Assembly: GCA_965219665.1 (NCBI GenBank)
Contig: CBDCOD010000021.1
Location: 1 to 64,000 of the forward strand
Source of the DNA: CBDCOD01 sp965219665
GTDB taxonomy: Bacteria > Pseudomonadota > Gammaproteobacteria > CAKMZV01
Reading direction: 5' to 3'
DNA: 64,000 nucleotides
Within the stretch, counting starts at the first letter, position 1. Every line of letters starts with the position of its first letter. Position numbers and translations under genes: made by a program. This document shows positions 28,925 through 38,035 of the stretch, in pieces. The notes under the pieces were generated by a model. The model was not told where the DNA came from. It did not search any database and worked only from the letters and a program-made list of their open reading frames with translations.

Positions 28925-30289
28925 TTAAGTAGGCATAACTTTATTCTGCTCATCAAAGTAGTCTTTGGTAACCTTAAACACCATAGGCGCTAATAACACC
29001 AAACCAATTAGGTTAGGAATTGCCATTAAGCCATTTAGTGTATCTGCCAAATTCCATACAAAGTTGACCTTGACGTTAGCAAAGGAAAGGGCTGCAATGA
29101 CCCAGGCAATGCGGTAAATAATGAGACTCTTCTCACTGAACAGAAACTGCCAGCACCGCTCCCCATAGTACGACCAACCTAAAATAGTAGTGAATGCAAA
29201 CACAGCAAGTGCAATGGCTACGATATATTCACCACCAGGAATGCTCGCACCGAAAGCCATTGAAGTCAACGCTGCCCCGTTTTCACCACTTGTCCAGGCA
29301 CCTGAAGTAATAATAACCAGCGCAGTCATCGTACAAACGATAAGTGTATCAATGAATGTGCCCAACATGGCAATAATACCTTGCTTCACTGGGTTATTGG
29401 TTTGTGCAGCAGCGTGCGCAATGGCAGCAGAACCTAAGCCCGACTCATTGGAAAATACCCCACGAGCAACTCCAAACCGAATTGCTGCTGCAACTGCTGC
29501 GCCTGCGAAACCACCTACGGCAGCGACAGGGTTAAATGCATGGTAGAAAATGAGGCCGATTGCTTCTGGTATTTTCGCGATATTAATTATTAGAATAATC
29601 AATGCTGCACCAATATATAGCACAATCATCGCAGGAACGAGTTTGCCAGCGACTTCTGCAATGCGCTTAATACCACCAAAAATCACAAAAGCTACTAAGA
29701 CAGCAACAACAATTCCTGTAGCAAAAGTTGGTAGTGAAAATTCTTTGCTCAAAACATCTGCCATAGAATTCACCTGCACTGCATTACCGATGCCAAAGGC
29801 GGCAACAGCACCAAAAAAGGCAAATATAATTCCCAGCCACTTACCTAACCCAGGAGCAAATTCACCCACACCATTGCGTAAATAGTACATAGGACCACCC
29901 ACATACTTGCCCTCAGCGTCTACCTCTCTATACTTCACAGCACAAACTGCTTCGGCATATTTTGTTGCCATACCAAACAACGCAATAACCCACATATAAA
30001 AGATAGCACCAGGTCCACCTAACGCAATCGCTGTAGCCACCCCTGCAATATTACCTGTACCTACTGTAGCTGATAGCGCAGTCATCAAGGCATTAAATGG
30101 CTTGACTTCGCCCTCACCTTGCGCTTCACTCTTATCAAAAAGTAATCTAAAGCCATAGCCTATTTTTCTCCATGGCATAAACACCAACCCAAAAGTTAGT
30201 AGAACCCCTGTAAAGCCCAAAGCCGAAAGCATAGGTGGTCCCCATGCAAAGCTATTGACATCACTTATAAAACTATTTAATGTTTCCAT
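28925..30289 (-). CDS. alanine/glycine:cation symporter (AGCS family)
   Basis: A 454-residue inner-membrane transporter that takes up alanine or glycine with sodium. It has about ten hydrophobic segments and the family signatures ALSATVGTGNIAGVATAIAL (about 69-88) and FSNESGLGSAAIAHAAA (about 275-292). Length fits the family (440-500). It is a single-gene unit with a terminator at 28873. The upstream region contains a hairpin with a T run and, further up, tRNA-Asn. Sodium is the usual coupling ion, but this cannot be read directly. Confidence 0.92.
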   Translation of the reverse strand: METLNSFISDVNSFAWGPPMLSALGFTGVLLTFGLVFMPWRKIGYGFRLLFDKSEAQGEGEVKPFNALMTALSATVGTGNIAGVATAIALGGPGAIFYMWVIALFGMATKYAEAVCAVKYREVDAEGKYVGGPMYYLRNGVGEFAPGLGKWLGIIFAFFGAVAAFGIGNAVQVNSMADVLSKEFSLPTFATGIVVAVLVAFVIFGGIKRIAEVAGKLVPAMIVLYIGAALIILIINIAKIPEAIGLIFYHAFNPVAAVGGFAGAAVAAAIRFGVARGVFSNESGLGSAAIAHAAAQTNNPVKQGIIAMLGTFIDTLIVCTMTALVIITSGAWTSGENGAALTSMAFGASIPGGEYIVAIALAVFAFTTILGWSYYGERCWQFLFSEKSLIIYRIAWVIAALSFANVKVNFVWNLADTLNGLMAIPNLIGLVLLAPMVFKVTKDYFDEQNKVMPT

Positions 30290-30618
30290 AACTTATTATC
30301 CTCAAATGATAAAAAAATTAATAAATAAACTTCGCAATACCAAACTGCCTGTAGCAACTGCCAATTAAGCATCTTATAAAAAGCGTTGAGATGAAGATCA
30401 TTACCTCAAAAACCCAACGCTTTCTATAACACAATTTAAAAAACAGCAAATACTATTTAGCACTGCAAAATGTAACCTTGCGCATTCTACAACATTAATC
30501 CCTTAGAAAGCCAGACTAAAAACAATTATATACATCTAAAAATTGTATTTACTTTAATACACAGGCTACTTCGCACTCAAAAATGCATTATGTGAATGTG
30601 AATGTGAAATAAGGAAGA
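30290..30618. other. AT-rich leader region of the symporter gene
   Basis: About 330 bp with no gene between the symporter gene and tRNA-Asn. Its one clear structure is the hairpin at 30378-30423, described separately. The remainder is AT-rich with no ribosome site that leads a plausible frame. Confidence 0.5.
30378..30423 (-). terminator. hairpin with T run upstream of the symporter gene
   Basis: On the minus strand AAAGCGTTG ... CAACGCTTTTT closes a 46-nt element with smaller internal pairing (TGAG/CTCA, ATG/CAT). It resembles an intrinsic terminator. It could end the tRNA-Asn transcript or act as an attenuator in the symporter leader, about 90 bp ahead of the start codon. Confidence 0.55.
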
Positions 30619-30694
30619 TGGCTCCGGATGCTGGACTCGAACCAGCGACCAATTGATTAACAGTCAACTGCTCTACCAACTGAGCTAATCCGGA
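30619..30694 (-). tRNA. tRNA-Asn (anticodon GTT)
   Basis: A 76-nt cloverleaf on the minus strand. The acceptor TCCGGAT pairs with ATCCGGA, followed by discriminator G and encoded CCA. The D-arm is TAGCTCAGTTGGTAGAGCA, the anticodon stem TTGAC...ATCAA with GTT in the loop, and the T-arm GGTTCGAGTCC. It reads AAC/AAU codons. Confidence 0.96.
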
Positions 30695-30807
30695 GCGGTC
30701 AGAGAATGTGTTTGAGACCACATCCTTGAAAGATGCGATAATATACCCTAAAAAGCCCTGAAACGGAGTACCTTTTTCTAATTATCATACCAATTTAAGC
30801 AAAAAAA

Positions 30808-31392
30808 TCATCCCAACTCAGCAATAATTTTCTCTACCTGCTCAAATAGATACTCAAGAGACTGCGTGTTACAGATAACGTAGTCCGCACATTGTTTCCT
30901 TTCCTCTGCCCCAGCTTGAGCTTGCAAAATATCTTGTATGATATCATCCGACCACTGGTTTCGTGTTTTAACCCGCTGTATCCTCATAGGTTCTGGGCTT
31001 TCAATAGTAATGATGGGACCTGCCCAATTATAGGAATCTGGGACGCGCTTCTTTACCTCCGCAAGCAATGGAATTTCTATTGCGTAATGTGCTGGAGGTT
31101 GCGTTTTCTCTTGCAATACCTTCTCTACCAGAGGGTGAAGGAATGCACTATATTGTTCACGCGCTACATGATTTAAAAAAAAGCGCGCGCGGAATAAATC
31201 CACTTGTAATACGCCATCAACAAACACATCTTCACCAAATAGTGATTGTGCTATTTGCTGAACCTGCTGCATCTCCAATAATAATTTTTTGGCTACATCA
31301 TCAGCCTGTAAGGTAATAAATCCTTTTTTTTTTAGGTATTCAAGAACCGAACTCTTACCGCCACCTATCCCACCTGTTAAGAGCAACTTCAC
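30808..31392 (-). CDS. coaE: dephospho-CoA kinase CoaE
   Basis: A 194-residue P-loop kinase that performs the last step of coenzyme A synthesis, phosphorylating the 3'-OH of dephospho-CoA. The N-terminus LLLTGGIGGGKSSVLEYL (3-20) holds the Walker A loop. Next come QADDVAKKLL (about 30) and a lid region with RIQRVKTRNQWSDD (about 137-150). Length matches CoaE (about 200). It is followed on the same strand, after tRNA-Asn, by the symporter gene and stands 61 bp from a porin-like gene; operon membership is uncertain. Confidence 0.93.
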   Translation of the reverse strand: MKLLLTGGIGGGKSSVLEYLKKKGFITLQADDVAKKLLLEMQQVQQIAQSLFGEDVFVDGVLQVDLFRARFFLNHVAREQYSAFLHPLVEKVLQEKTQPPAHYAIEIPLLAEVKKRVPDSYNWAGPIITIESPEPMRIQRVKTRNQWSDDIIQDILQAQAGAEERKQCADYVICNTQSLEYLFEQVEKIIAELG

Positions 31393-31453
31393 ACGCTATA
31401 CTTCAATAATGGAAAGCAGGACGGTTCTTTCACCAGAAACTTTTATGCTATAT

Positions 31454-32428
31454 TTAGTGCATGAACTGGAATTGTATGACAACAGCACTTTCAGGAAAGT
31501 AATCCACTCTATCGTAATTGGAATCAGCTTCAACATTGCGCCAATGTAGGCGGATAATATTTTGCTTGTCTATGCGATAGTTTATACCCGCAGAAAATTC
31601 ATTAAGTGTATCAAAAGAATCATCTCTATTTACTTGAAAGCGTGCCACCCATTCAAAGCGATAACTATATTGATACTGGGCACCATATTCTATAACAGCA
31701 TGATCACGCTGCCCCTGAATATCATTAAACCAAGCAAACTCGTAGTTTAGGCGCACTTTAGAATTGATATAAGCCCATGCCCCCAAATTCACCACATTGA
31801 CTTTTTTTGCACCATCCTGTTCATGCTGAGCCATACTAAGCTCTACATTAAGCGCCTGATGATAGGTGTAATTCAATTTAATGGCTTGTAGCCCATTAGA
31901 GAATAGTTTGCTCTCCTCACTTTCCAAAACCAAACGACTACGCTCAGCTCTGCCATACAAACCAAACTGTAAACTAAAACTATCACTGAGTTGAATCAGT
32001 GAACGTGCCCCCATAACCTCGTTAAAGTCGAAAACTTCAAAACCACCTCGATCAAAGAGTGCTTCCTCACCGTCTCTCACCGTAGTACTCATGCCAATAA
32101 AACTATCCTGCAATCCAACATGTAGTGCATACGAAGGCGCAAAGCGATATTCAATAAAAGCAGTGTGTAGCAGATTTTCGGTAGCAGTTGAATGTATGTT
32201 GAAATCTGCTTTTAGTGTTGTGTGGTTTGTACGCCCTTCATATCCTATGCGTGCATAGCGAAAACTAAAATCTTGTGTAGAATTTTCCGGCTCTAACTGC
32301 ACATTAATAAGCGCACCTATTTTGTGCTTAATGATGGCTTGTGAGGGTGTGGAAAAAGCAAAAATTATAGAGGCAATAAGCCCCAAAATACATTGGCGAC
32401 ACATTTGAAAAGGTTGTTTCATGTTCAT
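31454..32428 (-). CDS. outer-membrane beta-barrel protein, phosphate-selective-porin-like
   Basis: A 324-residue exported protein with a signal peptide (about 1-31, ending FSTPSQA). The rest consists of alternating short amphipathic strands, for example FSFRYARIGYEGRTNH and LKADFNIHST, as in OprO/OprP-type porins. Late strands such as RFEWVARFQVN and the C-terminal VVIQFQFMH fit a barrel end, although the last residue is His rather than Phe. It is predicted to sit in the outer membrane as a pore. Substrate cannot be inferred. Spacing to coaE (61 bp) and bamD (98 bp) suggests a separate unit. Confidence 0.75.
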   Translation of the reverse strand: MNMKQPFQMCRQCILGLIASIIFAFSTPSQAIIKHKIGALINVQLEPENSTQDFSFRYARIGYEGRTNHTTLKADFNIHSTATENLLHTAFIEYRFAPSYALHVGLQDSFIGMSTTVRDGEEALFDRGGFEVFDFNEVMGARSLIQLSDSFSLQFGLYGRAERSRLVLESEESKLFSNGLQAIKLNYTYHQALNVELSMAQHEQDGAKKVNVVNLGAWAYINSKVRLNYEFAWFNDIQGQRDHAVIEYGAQYQYSYRFEWVARFQVNRDDSFDTLNEFSAGINYRIDKQNIIRLHWRNVEADSNYDRVDYFPESAVVIQFQFMH

Positions 32429-32526
32429 TTATTAAAGTAGAGCGGCTAATCTAGGCGCCGCATTATAAACGGAATATATAAATCCCTCATATCTGTAAAA
32501 ACATTTTGAATCCCTAGACCTTGCTA

Positions 32527-33276
32527 TCACTGCGGAATAGTCTCCGATAGTTGGTTATACTCAATCATTTCTTGCATTTCTGACGCTAGCCCATCTAACG
32601 ATAACTGCTTATACGCATCACGCGCTAAAAATACGGCATGGCGTGCGTAAATTGTTTTAGGATACTGTTCTAATATGCCTTGGCTACGGCTAATAACCGC
32701 AACCCACGCCTGACGTTTTTGATATTCTAAGACAACATACCACTCATGGCGCGCCAGTCGCGCCATAAGAATTTTAATGCGCTTGCTGGCAGTAGCACTA
32801 TACGGACTATCTGGAAAACGGTCAAGCAGTTTTTGATATCTTTGGATAGCTTGCTTATACTCACTCACATCTTTACGTGCTGGATCATTAACGAACTCAT
32901 TACTGAACGTAAGCCCTTTGCTCTCCTTGATTAGAGCAAGCATAAACAATACATAGTCCGTTCGTTGGTGATTAGGGTAACTGTTATAAAATTGATTCAA
33001 CTCTAATTCAGCAGTGCGTGGCTGTCTCAATTGATGCCACGCATAGGATTTTGCGAGCCAAGCATATTCTGTATAAAGACCAAATGGATATTTGGCTTGT
33101 AAAAAGTCAAATTCCTCAATGGCTTCCTCATACAATCCAACCTCCAAAGAGCCATAACCGCGCTCATACAATTCTTGCGCACTAAGCGCATTTAAATCAA
33201 GCGTACTGCAACCTGACAAAAACAGCAAGGTAAAACAGGCTAAAATACGGGCATTGCCCACAAAATGAAAAGTCAT
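32527..33276 (-). CDS. bamD: outer-membrane assembly lipoprotein BamD
   Basis: A 249-residue lipoprotein of the BAM complex, which inserts beta-barrel proteins into the outer membrane. The signal peptide ends LFLSGC with the lipidated Cys near residue 23. Five TPR-like repeats follow (YERGYGSLEVGLYEEAIEEF and similar), with YPFGLYTEYAWLAKSYAWH typical of the second repeat. Length matches E. coli BamD (245). It is divergent from rluD with 39 bp between the starts, the usual bamD/rluD arrangement. Confidence 0.95.
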   Translation of the reverse strand: MTFHFVGNARILACFTLLFLSGCSTLDLNALSAQELYERGYGSLEVGLYEEAIEEFDFLQAKYPFGLYTEYAWLAKSYAWHQLRQPRTAELELNQFYNSYPNHQRTDYVLFMLALIKESKGLTFSNEFVNDPARKDVSEYKQAIQRYQKLLDRFPDSPYSATASKRIKILMARLARHEWYVVLEYQKRQAWVAVISRSQGILEQYPKTIYARHAVFLARDAYKQLSLDGLASEMQEMIEYNQLSETIPQ

Positions 33277-33315
33277 AGCAAGGGAAGTTCAGTTAATCAC
33301 AGCACGGCATTATAA

Positions 33316-34326
33316 ATGGAACAGCAATTTTCAGTAGAAAAGGAATACGCAGGACAACGCTTTGATGTCGCGCTTACTGAGTTACTACAAACATTTTCAC
33401 GCAGCCGTATTAAACGACTCATTGAGGATGGGCACGCATTATTAGATGGTAAAGTGGCAACTGCAAAGACCAAATTACGCCAAGGACAGCACATTGTCCT
33501 GCATAAAGTAACACTAACTGACCATGAAGCCATTGAAGATCACGCACAAGATATTCCATTAAATGTTGTCTATGAGGATGAGCAACTGATTGTCATCAAT
33601 AAGCCGCCTGACTTAGTGGTACATCCTGGAGCTGGTCAGCCAAATGGCACTCTTGTCAATGCACTGCTACACTACCGTGAGCAACAACAAATTTTACCCA
33701 GAGCGGGTATTGTCCACCGTTTAGACAAAATGACCTCTGGTTTGTTGGTGATTGCCAAAGATGAAGTCACGCGCCAATATCTTATTCATGCACTTAAAAG
33801 GCACGAAGTACAGCGCATTTATCATGCCTTAGTCCGTGGCAATCCTATTAGTGGCGCAACCATTGAAGCACGTATCGGTCGACATCCAAAACAGCGTAAA
33901 AAAATGGCAGTACTGGTCACGGGCGGAAAACCTGCAACAACACACTATCGCATTATGAAACGTTTTGTAGGATACACTCAAATAGAAGCCAAACTCGAAA
34001 CTGGTCGCACGCACCAAATCCGTGTGCATATGGCATACAAAGGATTTCCCGTGGTAGGCGATCAAGTCTATAGCGGCAGAATGGCTTTACCTAAGGGTAT
34101 TAACACACACACTACGGAGGCAGTCCTGCAATTCAAGAGACAGGCTCTGCATGCTGCAAAACTAGGGCTCATTCACCCGATTAAAAAACGTCCGATTTCC
34201 TGGAGAGCGCCCCATCCTAATGATATGAAAATGCTCATAGCCAACATGACACCATTGCCCCAGGATATACCATGGGAGTACCCCAGCTACGATGAAGAGG
34301 CCTTTTCACTATACGATGACTCCTGA
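33316..34326 (+). CDS. rluD: 23S rRNA pseudouridine synthase RluD
   Basis: A 336-residue pseudouridine synthase acting on helix 69 of 23S rRNA (positions 1911/1915/1917 in E. coli). It has an N-terminal S4 RNA-binding domain (about 13-75, FSRSRIKRLIEDGHALLDG) and a catalytic domain with the Asp in GIVHRLDKMTSGLLV (about 134-148). RTHQIRVHMAYKGFPVVGD is the usual late motif. The neighbours bamD (divergent) and pgeF (overlapping downstream) favour RluD over RluC or RluA. The ATG at 33316 gives the standard N-terminus. Confidence 0.93.
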   Translation: MEQQFSVEKEYAGQRFDVALTELLQTFSRSRIKRLIEDGHALLDGKVATAKTKLRQGQHIVLHKVTLTDHEAIEDHAQDIPLNVVYEDEQLIVINKPPDLVVHPGAGQPNGTLVNALLHYREQQQILPRAGIVHRLDKMTSGLLVIAKDEVTRQYLIHALKRHEVQRIYHALVRGNPISGATIEARIGRHPKQRKKMAVLVTGGKPATTHYRIMKRFVGYTQIEAKLETGRTHQIRVHMAYKGFPVVGDQVYSGRMALPKGINTHTTEAVLQFKRQALHAAKLGLIHPIKKRPISWRAPHPNDMKMLIANMTPLPQDIPWEYPSYDEEAFSLYDDS

Positions 34327-35047
34327 TACCATCTCAGACAGCATCTATGCCAACTGGCGTGAACAGCAAATCGTTGCATTCACAACATCATCCCAAACAC
34401 TAAAGCACACAACAAAATCAGCAGATTTTGACTGTTCCTTCCCTCAAAACAGTCAGAATCGTTCCGCCTTAGAAAAGGCAATACACCGCCCTATTTACTG
34501 GCTCAAACAATCCCACAGCAACAGAGTAATAATAGCAGAAGAGCATGAGGACGCGTTACGAGGCAGTACACAAAAAAACAGTGTAGAAGCAGATGGGTTA
34601 ATCTGTTTCAGTCAAAAAATTGCCTGTGCCGTACTCACTGCTGACTGCCTACCGATTGTCATTGCCTGTGACCGAGGCTTTGCTATTATTCATGCTGGCT
34701 GGCGCGGATTAGCGAAAGGTATTATTGCTAATAGTATAGCAACTTTGCAAGCGCATCAAGCCACCCCCACTCAAGCATGGATAGCGCCTTCAATCAATCC
34801 CAAAAATTACGAAGTAGATTGTACAGTGCATCAACATTTCACTGAGCACGCAGACTGCTTTAACCCAATCCGACCAGGGCATTGGATTGCTAATTTACAA
34901 GCTATTGCTGAACAGCAACTGTGTGCTCTGGGCATACATGCGGTATTCCATGCCAATGAGCACTCTGATGTACATCCACACTTATATTCCTACAGGCACG
35001 ATAACCACACGACAAAACGCCAAGCAACAGTCGCCTTTTCACTATAG
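34292..35047 (+). CDS. pgeF: peptidoglycan editing factor PgeF (YfiH, laccase-domain)
   Basis: A 251-residue protein of the multicopper-oxidase-like DUF152 family; in E. coli it corrects misincorporated residues in peptidoglycan precursors. Metal-site motifs are visible: LKQSHSNRV (about 67), VLTADCLPIVIA (about 110) and FAIIHAGWRGLAKGII (about 129). Start is uncertain: 34292 overlaps rluD by 35 bp, while ATG at 34316 overlaps by 11 bp and may be the better one. It forms the usual rluD-pgeF operon. Confidence 0.92.
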   Translation: MKRPFHYTMTPDTISDSIYANWREQQIVAFTTSSQTLKHTTKSADFDCSFPQNSQNRSALEKAIHRPIYWLKQSHSNRVIIAEEHEDALRGSTQKNSVEADGLICFSQKIACAVLTADCLPIVIACDRGFAIIHAGWRGLAKGIIANSIATLQAHQATPTQAWIAPSINPKNYEVDCTVHQHFTEHADCFNPIRPGHWIANLQAIAEQQLCALGIHAVFHANEHSDVHPHLYSYRHDNHTTKRQATVAFSL

Positions 35048-35095
35048 CACATAGCTCACATCCCATATGAGTATGACCAAAGTCTCAGCTTAATA

Positions 35096-35500
35096 TTACT
35101 TATCTATTGTCGACTTGCCTACTATTCCTTCATCTGCTGACCTATCATCGTCTTGACTAATAAACGATGAAGGCAAAACATCCCAAGGCACAATCTTAGC
35201 CAAAATTGGCAGCAGCACCAACCCACCTGGCAGCATAAACACGCCAAATGCTGGAATGGTCTTTGCTAAATCCTTCGCTTGATTTAAAGCAGCCTGCTGC
35301 TCCTTCTGCGACACTTCCTGCCCCATCGACAGACGTTGTAAGGTTATCAGCATATCCCCTGTCTCTACAAGTTCTAGCCACACTTTGCTATTAATATCAG
35401 CAAACATGTGCTCTAAACGTCCGCGATCCTTCAGCAACTCGACTGCATTATTAAATTGAGAAAACCACTGCTTCATCATTGTTGCATCACCCTTAAACAA
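35096..35500 (-). CDS. small LETM1-like protein
   Basis: A 134-residue protein. Its last half (IPAFGVFMLPGGLVLLPILA, then KIVPWDVLPSSF) resembles the hydrophobic and adjacent segment of the LETM1 domain. LETM1 proteins are mitochondrial; short bacterial relatives have no established role. The first half is helical and polar. The start could be the Met at residue 8 (MMKQWF), which lies behind a good AAGGGTGAT site. It stands between pgeF and an NSS transporter, on the opposite strand to pgeF. Assignment rests on motif resemblance only. Confidence 0.6.
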   Translation of the reverse strand: MFKGDATMMKQWFSQFNNAVELLKDRGRLEHMFADINSKVWLELVETGDMLITLQRLSMGQEVSQKEQQAALNQAKDLAKTIPAFGVFMLPGGLVLLPILAKIVPWDVLPSSFISQDDDRSADEGIVGKSTIDK

Positions 35501-35553
35501 TTACTACACCAGCCACCATCTGGCTATAACGCACTATTGTAGCAACTCGCTAT

Positions 35554-36903
35554 TTAAATATCTTGTATTAACAGCACAATAATGACAGCTGGAGTAATAA
35601 TGCCCGTACACCACTTCCAGCCATGTAACCACATAGATGACATCCCTAATTGCTTACATAGAGTGTTAGTGTCTATCTTACGTGCCACAAACCACCCTGC
35701 AAATAAGGACAAACCAAAACCACCAAGCGGTAGCAAAATATTAGAGGCTACGTAGTCTAAAGTGTCAAACAAGTTACGCTCTCCGAGAATATGCACATCA
35801 TTCCACACATTAAAAGATAGCGCCACACCCACACCCAACAGCCAAATGGCAGACACCACCCAAAACGTTAATAACGCACGGCTACACTGTATAAATTTTT
35901 GCTCCAAATAACGCACTATCGCTTCTAAAGAGGTGAATGCAGATGTCCAAGCAGCAATAGCAATCAATACAAAAAACAACACACCCCACAACTGCCCTAA
36001 TGGCAGGTCTAGTAATGCAGTGGGCAGGCTGATAAACAATAAAGATGGTCCTGCCGATGGTTCCAAACCATACGCAAAGATAACAGGGAATATAGCCATT
36101 CCTGCTGCTAAAGCAATCCCTGTATCAACTAATGCAATACTCATTGCCATACGCGCAACAGGAATATCAGGCGATAAATAAGACGAAAAAACCATCACAA
36201 TACCCATCCCTATTGATAAAGTAAAGAATGCATGCCCGAGTGCTGCCAATACTGCATCAATATTAATTTTAGATGCATCAAAACTAAAGAGATAACGCAA
36301 CCCACTGCCAAAAGAGCTTAACGTAGCAGCATAAATAACTAATACTACAAACAAGACAAACAATAGCGGCATCATCAAATTGATGAAAGGCTCTAAACCC
36401 TTATGCAAGCCCTTACCAACGACAAATGCAGTAACCAGCATAAACGCACTATGCCACATAATCAAAGTATACGGATCGGCTAATAACTCTCCAAATGCAT
36501 CCTCTATCTGCTGTGCATTGAGTCCATTTAGTTTTCCTTGTGCAAAACCAACAGCATAATCTAGTCCCCAGCCTGCAACAACGGAATAAAAGGACAATAC
36601 AATAAATATGGTCACCATACCAACATAGCCAAAAAATGACCACTTGGGAGATAAATCATGCTTCTGAGCCAATACTCTAAGAGAAATAACTGCATTATTT
36701 TGCCCCGCCTTCCCCATCCACATTTCAGCAATAAGCAAAGGAAAGCCTACTACAGCGATACAGATCAAATACAGGAAAACGAATGCACCTCCGCCATATT
36801 CCCCTGCAATATACGGAAATTTCCAGATATTTCCCAAGCCAACAGCTGAGCCGATAACGGCAAGCATAAAAACATAACGACTGCTCCAGCGTTCTATCTT
36901 CAT
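35554..36903 (-). CDS. sodium-dependent transporter (NSS/SNF family)
   Basis: A 449-residue inner-membrane symporter of the neurotransmitter:sodium family (LeuT/MhsT type), which takes up amino acids or related solutes with sodium. The N-terminal signature RYVFMLAVIGSAVGLGNIWK (9-28) and FPYIAGEYGGGAFVFLYL carry the sodium- and substrate-binding residues of TM1 and TM2. About eleven membrane segments can be counted. GMGIVMVFSSYL corresponds to TM6. It is a stand-alone gene with a start at 36903 behind AGGAGAAG. Substrate is open. Confidence 0.93.
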   Translation of the reverse strand: MKIERWSSRYVFMLAVIGSAVGLGNIWKFPYIAGEYGGGAFVFLYLICIAVVGFPLLIAEMWMGKAGQNNAVISLRVLAQKHDLSPKWSFFGYVGMVTIFIVLSFYSVVAGWGLDYAVGFAQGKLNGLNAQQIEDAFGELLADPYTLIMWHSAFMLVTAFVVGKGLHKGLEPFINLMMPLLFVLFVVLVIYAATLSSFGSGLRYLFSFDASKINIDAVLAALGHAFFTLSIGMGIVMVFSSYLSPDIPVARMAMSIALVDTGIALAAGMAIFPVIFAYGLEPSAGPSLLFISLPTALLDLPLGQLWGVLFFVLIAIAAWTSAFTSLEAIVRYLEQKFIQCSRALLTFWVVSAIWLLGVGVALSFNVWNDVHILGERNLFDTLDYVASNILLPLGGFGLSLFAGWFVARKIDTNTLCKQLGMSSMWLHGWKWCTGIITPAVIIVLLIQDI

Positions 36904-36979
36904 ATATCTTCTCCTGTTAGAATGGCATACACATATCTAACGCACCAAGTTGACTTCATAAACTACCTAACGAGCCATC

Positions 36980-37972
36980 ATGCGACTACTACTTAATCAG
37001 CATATACCCAATAGCTTTGGTGTACAGCATAAAGCACGCCGCTTATTGTATCTATACTCCGCAGCGGATGTAGACAGGTATTTTCTAGAAGCACAGCAGC
37101 CTGTTTTATTGTTAGGATGTGGCACTAATATACTATTTACTCAAGATTTTGATGGTGATATTATCATCTATAAAGGCGATGATATGCATATTAGCAAGGA
37201 AGACGATCAAACTGTTCTTCTCTCTGTAAGCGCAGCAAAAACATGGCATGAACTGGTTATATATTGTGCTCAGCGAGGATGGTGGGGATTGGAAAATCTT
37301 GCCCTCATCCCTGGCAGTGTTGGCGCTGCCCCCGTCCAAAATATAGGGGCATACGGCGTAGAGATCAAAGAACAGATTGAGTGCGTTACTGGTATTGACT
37401 TGCACCACAAATCCCCTTTTAATTGGGGCGCTGACGCATGTAATTTTTCCTACCGCAGTAGCCGATTCAAGCAAAACCTAGACCAATTTTTAATCACTAA
37501 TGTTACTTTTCGCCTACATAAACATCCACAGCTAAAGCTGCAATATGCTGATTTGGCAAATGCCTTCTCCAAACCACCAACTGATCCACTCCATATTGCT
37601 CAACAAGTAATGCGTATTCGCACAAAAAAATTGCCAGATCCCCACCAATTAGGCAATGCCGGTAGTTTTTTCAAAAACCCAATTGTTGATCAACATACAC
37701 TAAACCGCTTGCAGCAAATGCACCATAATATTATTTTTTGGCAGCACGGAAAAACGAACTTCAAAATATCAGCAGCACAGCTTATTGAACTGGCAGGCTT
37801 CAAGGGGATGACTACCCAAGATGGTGCTGGCGTGAGTAAGCAGCACGCTCTAGTTTTAGTCAATCACTACGCCACACATGGCAAAGCTATTGCAGCATTA
37901 GCCCAAACTATAGCACAAACAATTGATCAGCGCTATGGTGTGGGATTAGAAGCAGAAGTGCGTATTGTATGA
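36980..37972 (+). CDS. murB: UDP-N-acetylenolpyruvoylglucosamine reductase MurB
   Basis: A 330-residue FAD enzyme that reduces enolpyruvyl-UDP-GlcNAc to UDP-MurNAc in peptidoglycan synthesis. FAD-domain marks are PVLLLGCGTNILF (about 40) and GLENLALIPGSVGAAPVQNIGAYG (in two parts, about 103-126). The catalytic Ser is in GNAGSFFKNP (about 228) and the Glu near the C-terminus in LEAEVRIV. Length fits type I MurB (342 in E. coli). It is on its own here, about 3.7 kb away from the dcw cluster and not beside murC. Confidence 0.94.
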   Translation: MRLLLNQHIPNSFGVQHKARRLLYLYSAADVDRYFLEAQQPVLLLGCGTNILFTQDFDGDIIIYKGDDMHISKEDDQTVLLSVSAAKTWHELVIYCAQRGWWGLENLALIPGSVGAAPVQNIGAYGVEIKEQIECVTGIDLHHKSPFNWGADACNFSYRSSRFKQNLDQFLITNVTFRLHKHPQLKLQYADLANAFSKPPTDPLHIAQQVMRIRTKKLPDPHQLGNAGSFFKNPIVDQHTLNRLQQMHHNIIFWQHGKTNFKISAAQLIELAGFKGMTTQDGAGVSKQHALVLVNHYATHGKAIAALAQTIAQTIDQRYGVGLEAEVRIV

Positions 37973-38035
37973 GTGTACAATTGATGAATACGCCAATACC
38001 CCTGCCACACACACAATAAACAAAGGAGATATGAA

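Noticed and set aside
30290..30618. Glycine riboswitch ahead of the AGCS symporter gene
   Set aside because: I could not find the conserved aptamer segments on the minus strand; only a terminator-like hairpin is visible.
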